From contig NC_087390.1 of the NCBI RefSeq assembly GCF_963675165.1, positions 1,197,501 to 1,261,500 of the forward strand: 64,000 nt of DNA, in the 5' to 3' direction. The stretch's first letter is position 1. The number at the start of each line of letters is the position of its first letter. This document shows, in pieces, positions 12,501 through 23,577 of the stretch. The position numbers and the translations under genes were made by a program. The notes under the pieces were generated by a model. The model was not told the DNA's origin. It was given only the letters and a program-made list of their open reading frames with translations, and made no database searches. The DNA is from Halichondria panicea. Taxonomy: Eukaryota > Porifera > Demospongiae > Suberitida > Halichondriidae.

Positions 12501-13028
12501 ATGCAAATCCCCACCTATGCCCGTACTGGGGGAGGTGGGGCTTGCCATTGATAGGTGCATAAGTGTGTCCAATCAATCCACTTCGATACTAGATCTAGTC
12601 TACTGTAACACAGAAACGCGGCAGTATTTTGCACACCCAATAATCAGACCTTATTTCCAGAGAGGGTGCATCCGGACAAGTCCTCCCTCTTGATACCAAC
12701 CTCAAAGCCGTCGGGAACACCCGGAGGAGACCACTTGTGAATGGGGGTGGGGCTCATACTAAGCTGTGGACAAAGTTAAGAGCTCATAGCGATTATGTTG
12801 TGAATATCTCTTAAGTATAATACGGAAATATTGATACTAGATGTACTAGATGTTCGGTCAACGCTTCGGTAAGATATACCAGTGGTGTAAATATGCACAG
12901 CACTCTGTTGCTGCTATTCTCACCTTGACATAGTTCTTGGGGACCAGCTTGAGGTCCTTGGCCCAGTCAGGTGGGTTGTAGGGATGTGTGCCCCCATATT
13001 GCACAGCAGACATGTGAGGACTGGCCAT
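9587..13028 (-). CDS. D-cysteine desulfhydrase / ACC deaminase-like PLP enzyme, 9 exons
   Basis: This is a fold-type II PLP enzyme of the D-cysteine desulfhydrase / ACC deaminase family; members degrade D-cysteine or ACC. The substrate cannot be decided from sequence. Exons (minus): 13028-12924, 12763-12650, 12245-12078, 11952-11801, 11706-11610, 11452-11352, 10907-10717, 10437-10297 and 9681-9587. They sum to 1164 bp, 387 aa. Key motifs: IKREDLSGCTLSGNK then VRKLEFLFADAL, whose Lys73 is the expected PLP lysine; TFGGFDSNHARATA; IPKGGSNTLGAW; FVAGGSVGTACGLAI, the likely phosphate-binding loop; and STGIVMDPMFTVKS near the C-terminus. The family is common in bacteria and plants and patchy in animals. 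Eight introns show it is an established nuclear gene, not contamination. The ninth exon boundary and the Y-H junction between exons 7 and 8 are the least certain. Confidence 0.85.
10029..10228. mobile_element. MITE, ACCGTATAGCGGG family, copy 3
   Basis: This copy lies in the last intron of the desulfhydrase-like gene. Its ends TACCGTATAGCGGGTAA and TTACCCGCTATACGGTA are inverted. The interior closely resembles copy 1 at 783-993. Confidence 0.8.
11073..11253. mobile_element. Small inverted-repeat element
   Basis: The ends CAGGGTGTCATACAGG and CCTGTATGACACCCTG are perfect inverted copies. They enclose G-rich and C-rich runs (GAGGGGGGAAA and ATATCCCCCTCCCCCC). It is intronic in the desulfhydrase-like gene and carries no open frame. 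Confidence 0.75.
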
Positions 13029-13251
13029 GTTGCTGTGTATATTATAGTCTAGTCACAGTCATATATATATTGCATGCTAGGTCTGGCCAGGGGTACGGAT
13101 CGCCGCAGTTAAATCTATCAGTAATGAATTCATTCCAAAATTGCACTACAAATAATTTTTTTTTATGTACACAAAAAAATACAAATCCTCTTTACTCTAC
13201 ATGCATAAACTTCTACCTAGATCATAGATCTGTATTTACAGTAGTTGTTTG

Positions 13252-16200
13252 TTAAACTTTATAGTTCCCTGCACTCAGTTCTTGATGCAACTCTTCAGTC
13301 AGTGGCACGTACGACTGCCCTCGCAACAGGAAGAGTGGGTCAGACACTCGACTAGCATCGAATCCCTCGTTCCTCAGCTTGACCTTCTGGAGTTTAAACG
13401 TCCCCGTAACATCTGCACATTTGATGAGCCTCACAAAGAGAGGAACAGCATAGGCAGGGAGAGAACGACGCAACAGTGAGGGTAGCGTAGAGAGATCGAT
13501 TGTATCAGTGGTCCCAGCAATGGCAGCCATTCCAGCTCTGCCTTCAACCCCAGGGATTTCGACACCATACACGACAACATCGGTCATCTCCAGCACAGTA
13601 CCAATGTGACACTCCACTTCCGCCGTAGATACATTCTCACCCTTCCAGCGAAAAGTATCTCCAAAACGATCGCAAAAGTACACCCATCCGTATTCATCGA
13701 TCTTCAAAATGTCGCCAGTCTTGTAGAATAAGTCGCCTTTCTTAAATACATCTGTGAGTATTTTTTTCTGAGAGTTGTCATCACTTCGATAGCCTGGGAA
13801 CGGAGCCGTCTTTGTTATTTCACAAACCAATTCCCCTGGTTCATTGAAATCGCAATCCACGCAGAAACCTTTATCGTCACGGATATAATCCATTGTATCT
13901 TTGTGAAGTTTGAGAAAGTGAGGATTTAAACTGGAGGGAGTAATTGGAGAAATGCAGCCCACGGATCCTGGTTTACCTCCCACGTTAACTAACGCTATAT
14001 TTCCTTCAGTGGACGCATACAACTCAAGAATAAGAGGCACTTTAAAACGACGCTGAAACTCGATCCAAATCTCCTTTCTTAGACCGACTGAGAAGTTGAC
14101 TCGAACTTTGTGTTGTTCATCTGTCGGCTTTGGTGGCTGGGCAACGAGGTAGCGACACAGCTCGCCAATACTACACACCATCTGTATAGTGAGGGAAGGT
14201 AAAGTAACGTAGGATATAATCTCATCTAGTACTCGTACCGTATTACTAGAATATTTTGCGAATGAAAAACCTTTGCGAATGAGCCCAAATCAGCAGAAAA
14301 TTTGACCTTTTGTGATCTAACTATTGTATTCTGGCAAGGATCGTGTGTATTTACTAGACTAGTACATATTTAGGTTTTGCGATTTTATTCCGGAATTGCC
14401 AGTAGATTTTGAAGCAAAGTGAATGCCATGGTAGACAGCTAGGCACCACCAGTACTTATAACTGTACAGTTACTTGCACAATAGGAAGCTAACACAAGGG
14501 TTAGTGGTCAGAGAGGGAACTTACTGTGCAGTTGTATTTGGCACAGTCAGTCCAAAAGTTTTTGGCAGAAAATTTCCTCCTAATGACGAGAGTACAGCCA
14601 GCGCTCATCATGACTCCGCCACAGTGGAAGAGGCCGTGGGAATGATAGAGTGGCAGGATGGAGTACATGACGTCCCTCTGGGTCACCTTGGCAGCATATA
14701 TGAAGTATATTGAAGATGGATAAAGCCTGGGAGAGCATAATAATGGTATAGTAATTATCAGTTAATTCCGCATGCAGAAATTTAAACTGCAAAATACAAA
14801 AACCTCCAAGTCTTTAATTGGTACAACCTGAGGTCTATATACTGCATTGAAAATGACCTTGCTGCTAATTAACTTCAATCAAGTTACAGTAATTTCACAT
14901 AGGGCTAGGGCATAAAGTAGCCTCGAACCAGGTCACTATATAAAGGTCGTTTTTTCCCCTTCTTACGAGCCTGGGTTCAAGGCTAGGCAAACGGAACAAA
15001 AGGTCATTCTTTATATATGCAAACAGTACTCCCCTGGCCAATGAATATACAAACATTATCATGCAGTTACTCCCACAATTGTCATCTCAAGCCATAATTA
15101 TTATATATGCAATCACCTATTGTCTGGTACTTTGCATGCCTTGGGTAGACCAGTAGTACCAGACGTGTATATGTACGCCGCCGTATCTGCACAGAGAAAT
15201 GGTAGCCTATGATAATTATAATACAGTCCATGCACTTGATAAGTCATTTGTACACTGAGGGAAGGTTGTGTACTATTCAGAATGGCCAAAGTGAAGCATC
15301 TTTAAACGGCCATAACTTTAGTTCCGTAGGTCCAATCACTAAAATCAAAAGACTTAGTTCATTTTGGGCCTGCTTTTTACTTTTAGTTTTGTTGGTCCAA
15401 TGACGTTATTTTTAGGATTTTCTGAAAGCTTAGATTGAACTCGTTTAGATGGTATCTTAAAATCAAAAGTATAAATTTGGCCTGTTTTTGATAAAATACC
15501 ATGGCCCATGTCATGCATGGTATTCTTCCAAAAATGGGAAATTATCACCCGTTCCAAATTTGAAATATGAGCAGCTCCTTCTAAGCTTTCAAAATCATAA
15601 AATCATTGAATTTTGATCTCCAGAACTCTAACTACAGAGCCAACTCAAGTACTCTAAATGTCCAGGGAGGAGAATCAAGTGTAAATGATAATTTGTGCCA
15701 AGTTCTCGATTATTATAGGGGATGGCAAAGTAAAGAATAGTATTACAAGATTGGCTATACCTTTACCACTCTTGTCCTTCCTCAATGGTGGTGGGTCTTT
15801 AGATACACCCTCCAAAACACTCGCCAGGTTCTTGCACTCACTGAAACAACTCTCGCCACAGACACTGTAACACATCGTCTTCACTTTAGGGTCCACTTCA
15901 TCAAGTACTTCTTCAACAGCTTGCGACAGCGATGCAGTAAATATGACACCAACGGCTTCGACCACATTGACACAGTGTGTGAGTGATGCTCCACGCAGGT
16001 TATTATTGAGCAGTGCTGAGATAACTCCAATCTTCTCCAAGCCAAGATACACTGCAAAAGACTCGGCAGAATTCTCCAGAAATAGAGCAATGCAATCACC
16101 TTTTTTGAGACCAAGTGAGCGAAAATAATTTGCAATTTGATTAATGTACTCCTCAAGCTCCTTGAAGGTCAAACTTCGATCTGGTTTACCGTCCAGCCCG

Positions 16201-16643
16201 ATCTCAATTATGGCTGGTTTGTTTGGGTACTTTCCAGCAGTCTCGGTCAAAATGTTGTATGTCATTTTATTTTCAGCGGCGATTCGTTTTCTGTCAGCAG
16301 TCATCTTGATGCCATAGCTCAGAAGCCTATAAAATCACGTCAATGGAGATATAAGGGTTATTATTAAGCAAGAGATCTACCGATAGTCAAAACGTAACAA
16401 AATTGATGATCGCACAAAAGCTGTCTCCCTTTTGCCTGCATACCTAAGATCCCTGGGCAGTGTGTGGTATGCCAGTATGCAGTACTGGAGTCCACCCATG
16501 AACAGGAACTGGCCAACTGCCACCAGGAGTGAGCTCCATACTGAGAGCCCACCAAACCAGCAGAGCACAATAGCAAGAGCCACTGACAGCAGGAACGCTG
16601 TGCGAGGAAACTTCACTCCTTTCTTCTGAAAGAAAGTTGCCAT
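13252..16643 (-). CDS. SLC27A: Long/very-long-chain acyl-CoA synthetase, fatty acid transport protein, 5 exons
   Basis: This enzyme activates long or very long fatty acids to acyl-CoA at membranes, aiding their uptake. Exons (minus) are 16643-16444, 16326-15761, 15186-15117, 14726-14525 and 14181-13252, closing to 1968 bp, 655 aa (human SLC27A4 has 643). The start ATG at 16643 follows an in-frame stop upstream. A hydrophobic N-terminal segment (AFLLSVALAIVLCWFGG, then LLVAVGQFLFMGGL) is the expected membrane anchor. The AMP-binding signature IYTSGTTGLPKA falls in exon 3. Further family motifs are LPLYHSHGLFHCGG, LELYASTEGN, GDLFYKTGD and FCDRFGDTFRWKGENVSTAE. Which SLC27A paralogue it matches best cannot be decided by eye; A1/A4-like is likely. 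It lies 223 bp downstream of the desulfhydrase-like start, on the same strand. Confidence 0.9.
14237..14395. repeat. Repeat paired with 22,250-22,440
   Basis: The sequence from TACCGTATTACTAGAATATT through GCGAATGAGCCC and the CAGCAGAAAATTTGACC phrase occurs again in reverse orientation at about 22,345-22,440. A shared TGTATTTACTAG-type far end lies at about 14,346 and 22,308. It is probably a short non-autonomous element. Confidence 0.55.
15280..15650. repeat. Interspersed repeat related to the palindrome at 2531-3130
   Basis: It shares GGCCATAACTTTAGTTCCGT, TTTGGGCCTGTTTTT and TTTTCTGAAAGCTTAG phrases with the copies at about 17,590-17,760 and 63,410-63,590. It lies in an SLC27A intron. 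It is non-coding and its family is unknown. Confidence 0.6.
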
Positions 16644-16964
16644 TCTCACAAGAAGACTGTGTGAGTCCTGGAGTGTTGACACATTGACCTTAGCTATGAA
16701 TTAATGCGTGGGTGGTTTGTTGTTTCGAGATTTATATTAGCCTCGATTCCAGGCCGCGAATCGAGGCTAGATTTATATACTGGCAGCACCATGCACATTC
16801 AACATATCAAAGTGACTTAAATTCATGTATTAATAATTATTTATATGCACTGCACATAGAGAAATTGAATAAGAGCTGGAACAGACATATCTGATATAAT
16901 TATATAATAGTTAGAGTCCTAAATAATGCTTTATATTGGTGATTTCACTTTGGGGTGACCGCTC
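16644..16964. other. Spacer between SLC27A start and MSL1 stop
   Basis: This spacer of about 320 bp should hold the SLC27A promoter. At about 16,739-16,771 it contains a short hairpin of the TAGCCTCGATTCCAGGCCG family. I see no open frame. Confidence 0.5.
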
Positions 16965-19900
16965 TCAGAGCTCATCAGCTGTGAGGAGAAGAGGGACAAG
17001 GTCATGAGCATAATTACAAGCAATCGATAAATGTGCAATAAAAATTTATAATGATAAGCACATATTCACACACCAATGTAGAAGAAAAAAGTTTCCAATG
17101 TAGGAAAAAAAGGCTTAATCTTTTTGGTAAATTTACCATAATAATTATTTTGTGCAAAACAAGCACATTGACACTCCTAATGTAAGCAAAAATTGCGTTT
17201 ATTAAACTTTTTATTGTATCGACCTTTACCACAATGCATGCACAATAATGGTAAGCGTATCCTGTACTAGTGACTCCAGTGCGTGCGTACCTGACCCGCC
17301 CACTGAGGCTCTGTGGGTTTTCGTCCTACTCCTTGTGGTTCGCACCGTCTCCTTAGCCTCTCGAACGTCAATGTCGAACCAGGGCAGCTCAAACTCACTG
17401 CATGCAGTCAATGACAAATAATTATAACAGAGGAGGGTGACATTTCAGGAATGAGCAGCTACAGTACAGTACATGTGTATGTATGCATCTCTATGCTAAA
17501 TGTGAAGCGCTTGGGAGTATGGTAGATCTTAATCTTTGGTAGATCTTACTGTAATGAAACAAAGAAACTGAAAATAGGACACCACCTCAATAACCTTTTA
17601 TCTATTCAGACTTTTAATGAAGCATCTTTGAACAACCAGTTCTGTTGGTCCAATACATTTTGGGCCTGGTTTTGACAAAATATCATGGGCTAATCGCTAT
17701 ATATAGTTCATGGTCTTTTTCGAGAAATTACAGACCATTGAGATTTGAGCATAGATAGAACAGACCCACTCACTCACCTTGGTTTGATGACTGGTAATGG
17801 CCTTCCAAACGCACTCACAGTCACAGTGTCCATCACTTCAATGGTGTCAACTAAAGAGAGAGAAATAAACAACCAACAAACAGTGAAGCAATGACAAGGA
17901 ATATTGAATCCTAGTATTCAAGCCACTAATTGTCAGCATTTTTTTACTTATTGATAATTAATCCCAAAACTATAGTCTAAGCCATAGATGTGTTATTATC
18001 ACAGGCACTTGTGTACACTTTCATACACTTGTGTGAGCCTAATCTACCCGAGGTCTAACCAATCAAGCACCAACCTTGAGGTCTAACCAATCAAGCACCA
18101 ACCTACGCCATGTTACTACTACCAATACCACATACAGTATTTAGTGGGTAATTTTCGTTGGTGAAAAGGTTCATACAAACCAATTCATTGGGATGCAGAA
18201 CTTATAATTTCGCAGATTTAATTTTCGAATTAATGCTCTAATACGAAAAATTAGACTCTACGAAAATAACCCGTTCTTTGGTAAATGTAGAAAATGACTC
18301 CATTCCATAATCATGGACTCACTCTCAGAGAAATGTGGGATGAAGGTTGCCAGAGGTTTCTCTTTCTTGTCTGTCCCCTTTTCTCCACTCTTCATGTTGT
18401 ATTTCCGCAAGAGGTCGTTGTGCTCGCGTAAAGTTCGTGCCCTCTGCATGTCCCATCTGGAGGGAGTATGAAATCCATAATAAATATTGTATCAGATTAA
18501 TTATCAAAATAAATACCTTTTCCTTCTTTTCTCCTCCTCTTCAGGTTTTTTGTGTCGTCTGTTGAACAACTCATCTGACAAATCCTACAGCCGATTGGAA
18601 AAAAAAATTCAATACATATTTACGTAAAAAGAGCACGTAAAGAAATGTACAAGGCTAGTACTAATGCCGAAAATAGGTACTAAGGAAAACCAAAGCAAGT
18701 CTATAGCTTAAAACAAAGTAACACAAGCATAAGCATTAACTATCTCTAAGCAAAGCACAAAATACAGTATAGCGGGTAACTTTCGTGAGGTAAAATTCGT
18801 CTGAAATTTTACCCACCGAAAACGTTTTACCGGAAAGCGTGCAAAAGAAATTTTTTACTCACGAAAATCACTGCTGTTTAAGTTTAACGAATTTTTTTAC
18901 CCCACAAAAATTACCCGCTATATGGTATACAATTAATTCCTCACCTCACAATCGGCAGTTGTTTCTGGCATAGACTCTGCCACAGTACATGACCTCCACA
19001 GTGGTGTTTGAATCGGTTGAGCATCCATCAGCTCTCTCTCATTCAGCGACACGTCACATTCACTCATCGGTGTTTCAGGCTCATGGTTGGGAAGGGGGGA
19101 GTGCTCAGAACGGGATCCATTCCGCTGTTTCGGAACGGACAATTCAAGACCTTGGTACTCGAAATCAGTTCGTAGCTCACGTAAATGTTTTGCCCGTTTG
19201 CGAGGAGATTTCTCGTCTTTGTCCGTCTCTTTTAACTTTCTCTTGTGAGAGCGTTTTGCTGAGCTGTCATTGCAGGGAGAGCCAGCCCTGGACGACGGTC
19301 TCGATCTACTGCGACTGCCGGCAGGCTCGACGGAAGAACTGCGACTTTGCCCTCCCAATTCCGTGGCAATAATCGATTCTCGTCTCGTTAGATGTGCTCT
19401 GGTAGGAGTAGAGAGAGAGTTAGGAGCAGCAAGGGTGGTTGGGGAAGTGAGGGGGGAGTCAGCGTCTCCTTGTTTTAACCGAGAGTGCTTTTGAAGGATA
19501 GCAAGTCTTCGCTCCATTCGTTCTAGACGTGCTTCAAGCTGCACGAAAAAAAAACAATATTCATGAAAGAACATGATATCCAGCTCTAGTGTAAACACTC
19601 TTGTAAATACATGGAAGGGGAAACCCCACATGAATATTAAATTGTGTAAAGCGAACGTATAAAATGCAAGACACTGAGTTCACCTAGTTACCTGCTCTTT
19701 TTCTTTCTTGACAGCGTTCATATCTTTGTCCTTCTCGTGAAGCTGCTCTTGTTGATCTCGGATTAGAGCGACTTGAAGTCCCACCACTCGGCGGAGATGA
19801 CCCACAACCGACGGTTCACTCCTCTCCTTTCCTATACTCTCCCTGAGCCGTAATAAATCAGACCTTGCATTGAGTAAAGTGTTAGTGTCTTCATCCTGAC

Positions 19901-20198
19901 TGCTCAAGTTTATTGCATGAATGTTAGAAAGCTGTAACACTTCTGGTCGATCCGGTGCTCGTGCGTAGCTGTGTTCTTTGATAACTAGCATCGTTTTCTC
20001 AAACTCGAGTACTGCTGGTATTAGCTCTTGCCGTCTAAGAAGGCCCAGCATACACGTAGGTGAGTAACAACGCTTCAGGCTCACAGAGCATGGTTTTAGG
20101 CTTACTGTGACTTCTTGTTTAGCCTTTGAAGCTTCCTCAGTAAGCTTTTCAGGTGTCGTAGTCGTCTTTTCTTCATTTTCCGAGCCTGTCATTGACAT
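16965..20198 (-). CDS. MSL1: MSL1 homologue with PEHE domain, 7 exons
   Basis: MSL1 scaffolds the male-specific-lethal complex, linking MSL2 (through a coiled coil) to MSL3 and the MOF acetyltransferase (through the PEHE region) for H4K16 acetylation. Exons (minus): 20198-19692, 19538-18945, 18584-18517, 18456-18323, 17850-17778, 17397-17291 and 16978-16965; total 1497 bp, 498 aa. A predicted coiled coil is seen around LRRVVGLQVALIRDQQEQLH, continuing at LEARLERMERRLAILQ. A Ser/Arg-rich disordered middle follows (SRSRSRPSSRAGS, KRSHKRKLKETDKDEK). The PEHE part is clear: ELFNRRHKKPEEEEKRRKRW, DMQRARTLREHNDLLRKYN, FGRPLPVIKP and FELPWFD. The last exon is only 14 bp (residues ADEL), so the 3' end is the weakest part. 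The start is the first ATG after splice-free upstream sequence; a further 5' exon cannot be excluded. Confidence 0.85.
17590..17760. repeat. Interspersed repeat, same family as 15,280-15,650
   Basis: The phrases GAAGCATCTTTGAACAACC, TTTTGGGCCTGGTTTTGACA and ATCATGGGC are shared with the copies at about 15,280 and 63,410. This one is intronic in MSL1. Confidence 0.55.
18132..18283. mobile_element. Diverged MITE, ACCGTATAGCGGG-like
   Basis: The weak inverted ends CAGTATTTAGTGGGTAATTT and AAAATAACCCGTTCTTTGG match the MITE family imperfectly. It lies in an MSL1 intron. Confidence 0.45.
18761..18929. mobile_element. MITE, ACCGTATAGCGGG family, copy 4
   Basis: The ends are ACAGTATAGCGGGTAA and TTACCCGCTATATGGTA. 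It lies in the MSL1 intron next to the exon ending at 18945, about 16 bp from the donor. Confidence 0.75.
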
Positions 20199-20382
20199 TT
20201 CTTGAGTAGAGAAGGCTATGAGAGCACCAAACAAAGGCTTCTCTAGCTTTCTTTATCAACAGTGCCACATGTTAGAGTCACGTGTGTACATAGTACAGGT
20301 GAACCACCTATTTTAATTAAATGATCTTTCATTTTGATCTCAGGAACCTAGTGTACTGTAGTACACTGTACAGTACACGTGT
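20199..20382. promoter_or_regulatory. Short bidirectional promoter, MSL1 / METTL6
   Basis: Only 184 bp separate the two divergent start codons. The stretch contains a TGACTCTAACA-type region, CACGTG at 20279-20284 (an E-box-like palindrome) and a run of CAGTACAC. The bidirectional arrangement is inferred from geometry. Confidence 0.5.
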
Positions 20383-22127
20383 ATGGCTGAAGGCAGTGAA
20401 GCACTGGGCCATCATGCAAGGCTACTTACAAAGACGGAAGAGGAACACTTGAAAAGAGACAGCCAAACTATTACAGACTTCAAACGTAACAAACTCGAAC
20501 AGGAAGCAAAGAAAAACTGGGATTTATTTTATAAGCGAAATGCGACGAATTTCTTCAAAGATCGTCACTGGATAACGAGAGAGTTTCCAGAACTTGTACA
20601 GCAGTCATGTGATCAGTCATGTGATGGGTCTTCGAGGAAATGTGTCCTGCTTGAGACTGGGTGTGGTGTGGGGAATACTGTGTTCCCCCTATTGGAGGAG
20701 AACCCTCACTTGTTTGTGTATGCCTGTGACTTCTCCCCGAGAGCTATTGAGTTTGTTAAGGTACACAATTACCTTAACAATAATTACCGCATTTTACACA
20801 TAGCAATGTGTCTGTAATGGTATTAATTTGCATATTCTAGCGTTTGTTAACGAGGTTATTATACAACTATTAGAGTTGCTCCATGGGTCTCTTAGTTGTC
20901 GCATGAATAACATTAATTTTAAACGCCCATGAATTATTTATAAAGTATACCTGTCCTCACAGATACGTCGATTCTCTGTGAGGTATACGTTTACTTCTTC
21001 AACTTATAAATAAAACTAAATCATAAAATTAAAAAATATCATTATATTATGTACTCCCTCCCCATGCATAGGCACACCATGGTTACAATGGAGACAGCTG
21101 CACAGCATTCGTGTGTGATCTAACCAAGGACAGTCTAGAGGAGACTGTTCCTAGAGACAGTGTGGATGTGGTCAGCATGTTCTTTGTGCTCTCGGCAATC
21201 TCACCAGAGAAGATGACAACGGTGCTGCAGAATATACTAGCAGTGAGTGTGGTCACATGTTTCTACATTTGTGGCAGGCTATTGTATATTGTAAACATTG
21301 GGGCAGAAACTGTTTGCCTCTTATAATGGCCACCCTGAAGAAAGGTCAACTGTGATATTATAAACGCCAGGCATCCAGGTCCCAAATGAACAATTTGTGT
21401 ACAAAACAGCCCTCAACAAAGAAAGACCACCTCTGTATGATGGCCAACACTTTATTGTCCAAAAGTTCCCATTAACTATTCGTATACATTTAGATTGTGT
21501 TGATTTTCAATGTGAAAGTTGTGCTTGTACTCATTTCAGTTTTACATCTTGATGGACATACCCTATTTTATCGTGTAGGTGATGAAGCCTGGAGGGTGCC
21601 TATTGTTCCGCGACTATGGCCTCTACGATCATGCCATGCTCAGATTTGCCAGAGGGCATAAGATTTCCGATAACTTCTACGTCCGTCAAGACGGGACTAG
21701 GGCTTACTATTTCTCTGAAGGTAAAGTAGTTTATGACATACAATTCATGTTATGTAGCATTAATAGACTAGTTGCACTGTAAACAAAATACTTATATAAT
21801 GCCTGCATTATTAGCTTTCTGCAAATTTATGGACCGATACTGCTTATCCTTTCATTGAATGTCAGATAACTAACTGCTAACTGCTAGCTGAATGTACGTA
21901 CGTGCATATTCCGTAGTTACCTGTGTTAGAGTCATGTAATTGACTCACTGGTTGTTTTTGTCCATGCAGAAATGCTCTCTGCTGTGATGACAGAGGCTGG
22001 CTTCATTATTCAAGAGAGACGATATGTACAGAAAGAAACAGTGAACTTTAAGGAGGACATTTGTGTACCACGAATATTCCTTCAGGGTAGATTTGTCAAA
22101 CCAATTATTTGTGATGCAGAAAGTTGA
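20383..22127 (+). CDS. METTL6: tRNA m3C methyltransferase METTL6, 4 exons
   Basis: METTL6 methylates C32 of serine tRNAs using S-adenosylmethionine. Exons 20383-20760, 21072-21242, 21579-21720 and 21970-22127 close to 849 bp, 282 aa, against 284 in human. SAM-binding motif I is LLETGCGVGNTVFPLLEE; the following ACDFSPRAIEFVK fits the acidic-loop motif. VDVVSMFFVLSAI and the strongly conserved LLFRDYGLYDHAMLRFARG plus NFYVRQDGTRAYYFSE place it in the METTL2/6/8 group. ETVNFKEDICVPRIFLQGRF closes the protein as in METTL6. It lacks the longer N-terminus of METTL2/8. The gene is divergent from MSL1. Confidence 0.93.
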
Positions 22128-22572
22128 CGATACAATTATTATCATGTCTAATTATTGTGTGCACGTGAACCTCTGACCATTAACATAATTTTATATTGCA
22201 TAGAACGAGCGTCAATTAGAATGTATAGTGATGTGATGTGAATGCGAGCATCAAACATTTGCGAATTTTGATTAATTCGCATCAATAAATTAAAACCCTA
22301 CACGTACTAGTAAATACACCGATCCTTGCCATACATAATATTATAGATCGTAAAGGGTCAAATTTTCTGCTGCATGCTTTGCAATTGTTGGCTCATTCGC
22401 GAAGGTTTTTCATCAGCAAAATATTCTAGTAATACGGTATATATATAGATCAAACCAATGAAAATTCCACAAAGACATGTACAATCAAAATAGATCAAAC
22501 AGACAATCTTATCACTATAGCAACACACACACACTACATCCACACAAGAACGAAACAGAGTTAGTTAGATAG
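22128..22572. repeat. Convergent spacer with a repeat copy
   Basis: This spacer lies between the METTL6 stop and the EHD stop. About 22,250-22,440 is the reverse-orientation partner of the repeat at 14,237-14,395 and ends in CTAGTAATACGGTAT. No coding sequence is seen. Confidence 0.5.
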
Positions 22573-23546
22573 TTAGTTCACAAAGTTCCCTAGCCCCCCT
22601 TCATACTGATCAGGATCGTACGCCTCCATAGATCGACCACCACGACCTTGATAACTCTGACTGCTACTCGTCACAGTGCGGTCCACTGCATGGGTGGGAG
22701 AGAGAGAGGGGTGAAACTATAGCCTGAGGCAACAGTGTAGAGCTTTGATACACGTACACATGCATACTAATAAAACAAAATACATAAAATTTAAGTTATT
22801 GGGAGAATTACACATATGCAGTAGGTGTGGCGGTGAGATTAACTTAAGGCAAGTCGAAGCCTCTATTATCTATAGTGTTACATGCATGGGGCTGTGGGTG
22901 GGAAACACACATTATTCACAGTTAAAAAGCAGCTCTATGAATGAATGAAGTTGGAGTGCATTTGAAGGGGGCGGAATTTTAAAGAACATGCGCGCCCACA
23001 TTGAAGATAACATGCTGAAAGGGGTGGTATATATACAGCATAAAGTTGTGGTCGTTTTGACACTAATTCTGAGAAGCCCAACACGATATTAATAATAAAT
23101 GCTCTTAGAGTACACACTGCAATGAAGGTCATTACCTCCTGGGTCTTCTCTCCTGTAACTGTAACTGTCTCCACCAGAGCCAGACTCCTCCCCCCGGCCA
23201 CTATAACTAGCAGCTGGGTCCTCTCGCCTTCCCCCGTAACTAGCACTCGACTCCTGCCCACCACCGCCACTGCCACCACTCGGGTAATGGTCCCTTCTGA
23301 AGTCCATCCGTTTGGAGGGTGGGATCAAACGCTCCGGTAGTGACTCGGGGATGTCATTTCCGGACAGTTTGTGGTCGATTAGGAACATGGCCACAGCAAA
23401 TTCGTCTCTGTCTAGTAGTCCATCTTTATCGATGTCGGAGAGGGCCCAGATTCGACGGAGGACGGAGTTAGGTAGTTTGGATTTCATCATTTCTTGACGA
23501 GCAATGTTCCCTGCGTGCGTGTGTGTGTGTGGGTGGTGGTAGTAAT

Positions 23547-23577
<31 letters not shown>

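Noticed and set aside
16377-16682. Longer SLC27A start at 16,682
   Set aside because: That codon is GTG; the next in-frame ATG (16,643) gives the usual N-terminus, and an in-frame stop lies shortly upstream.
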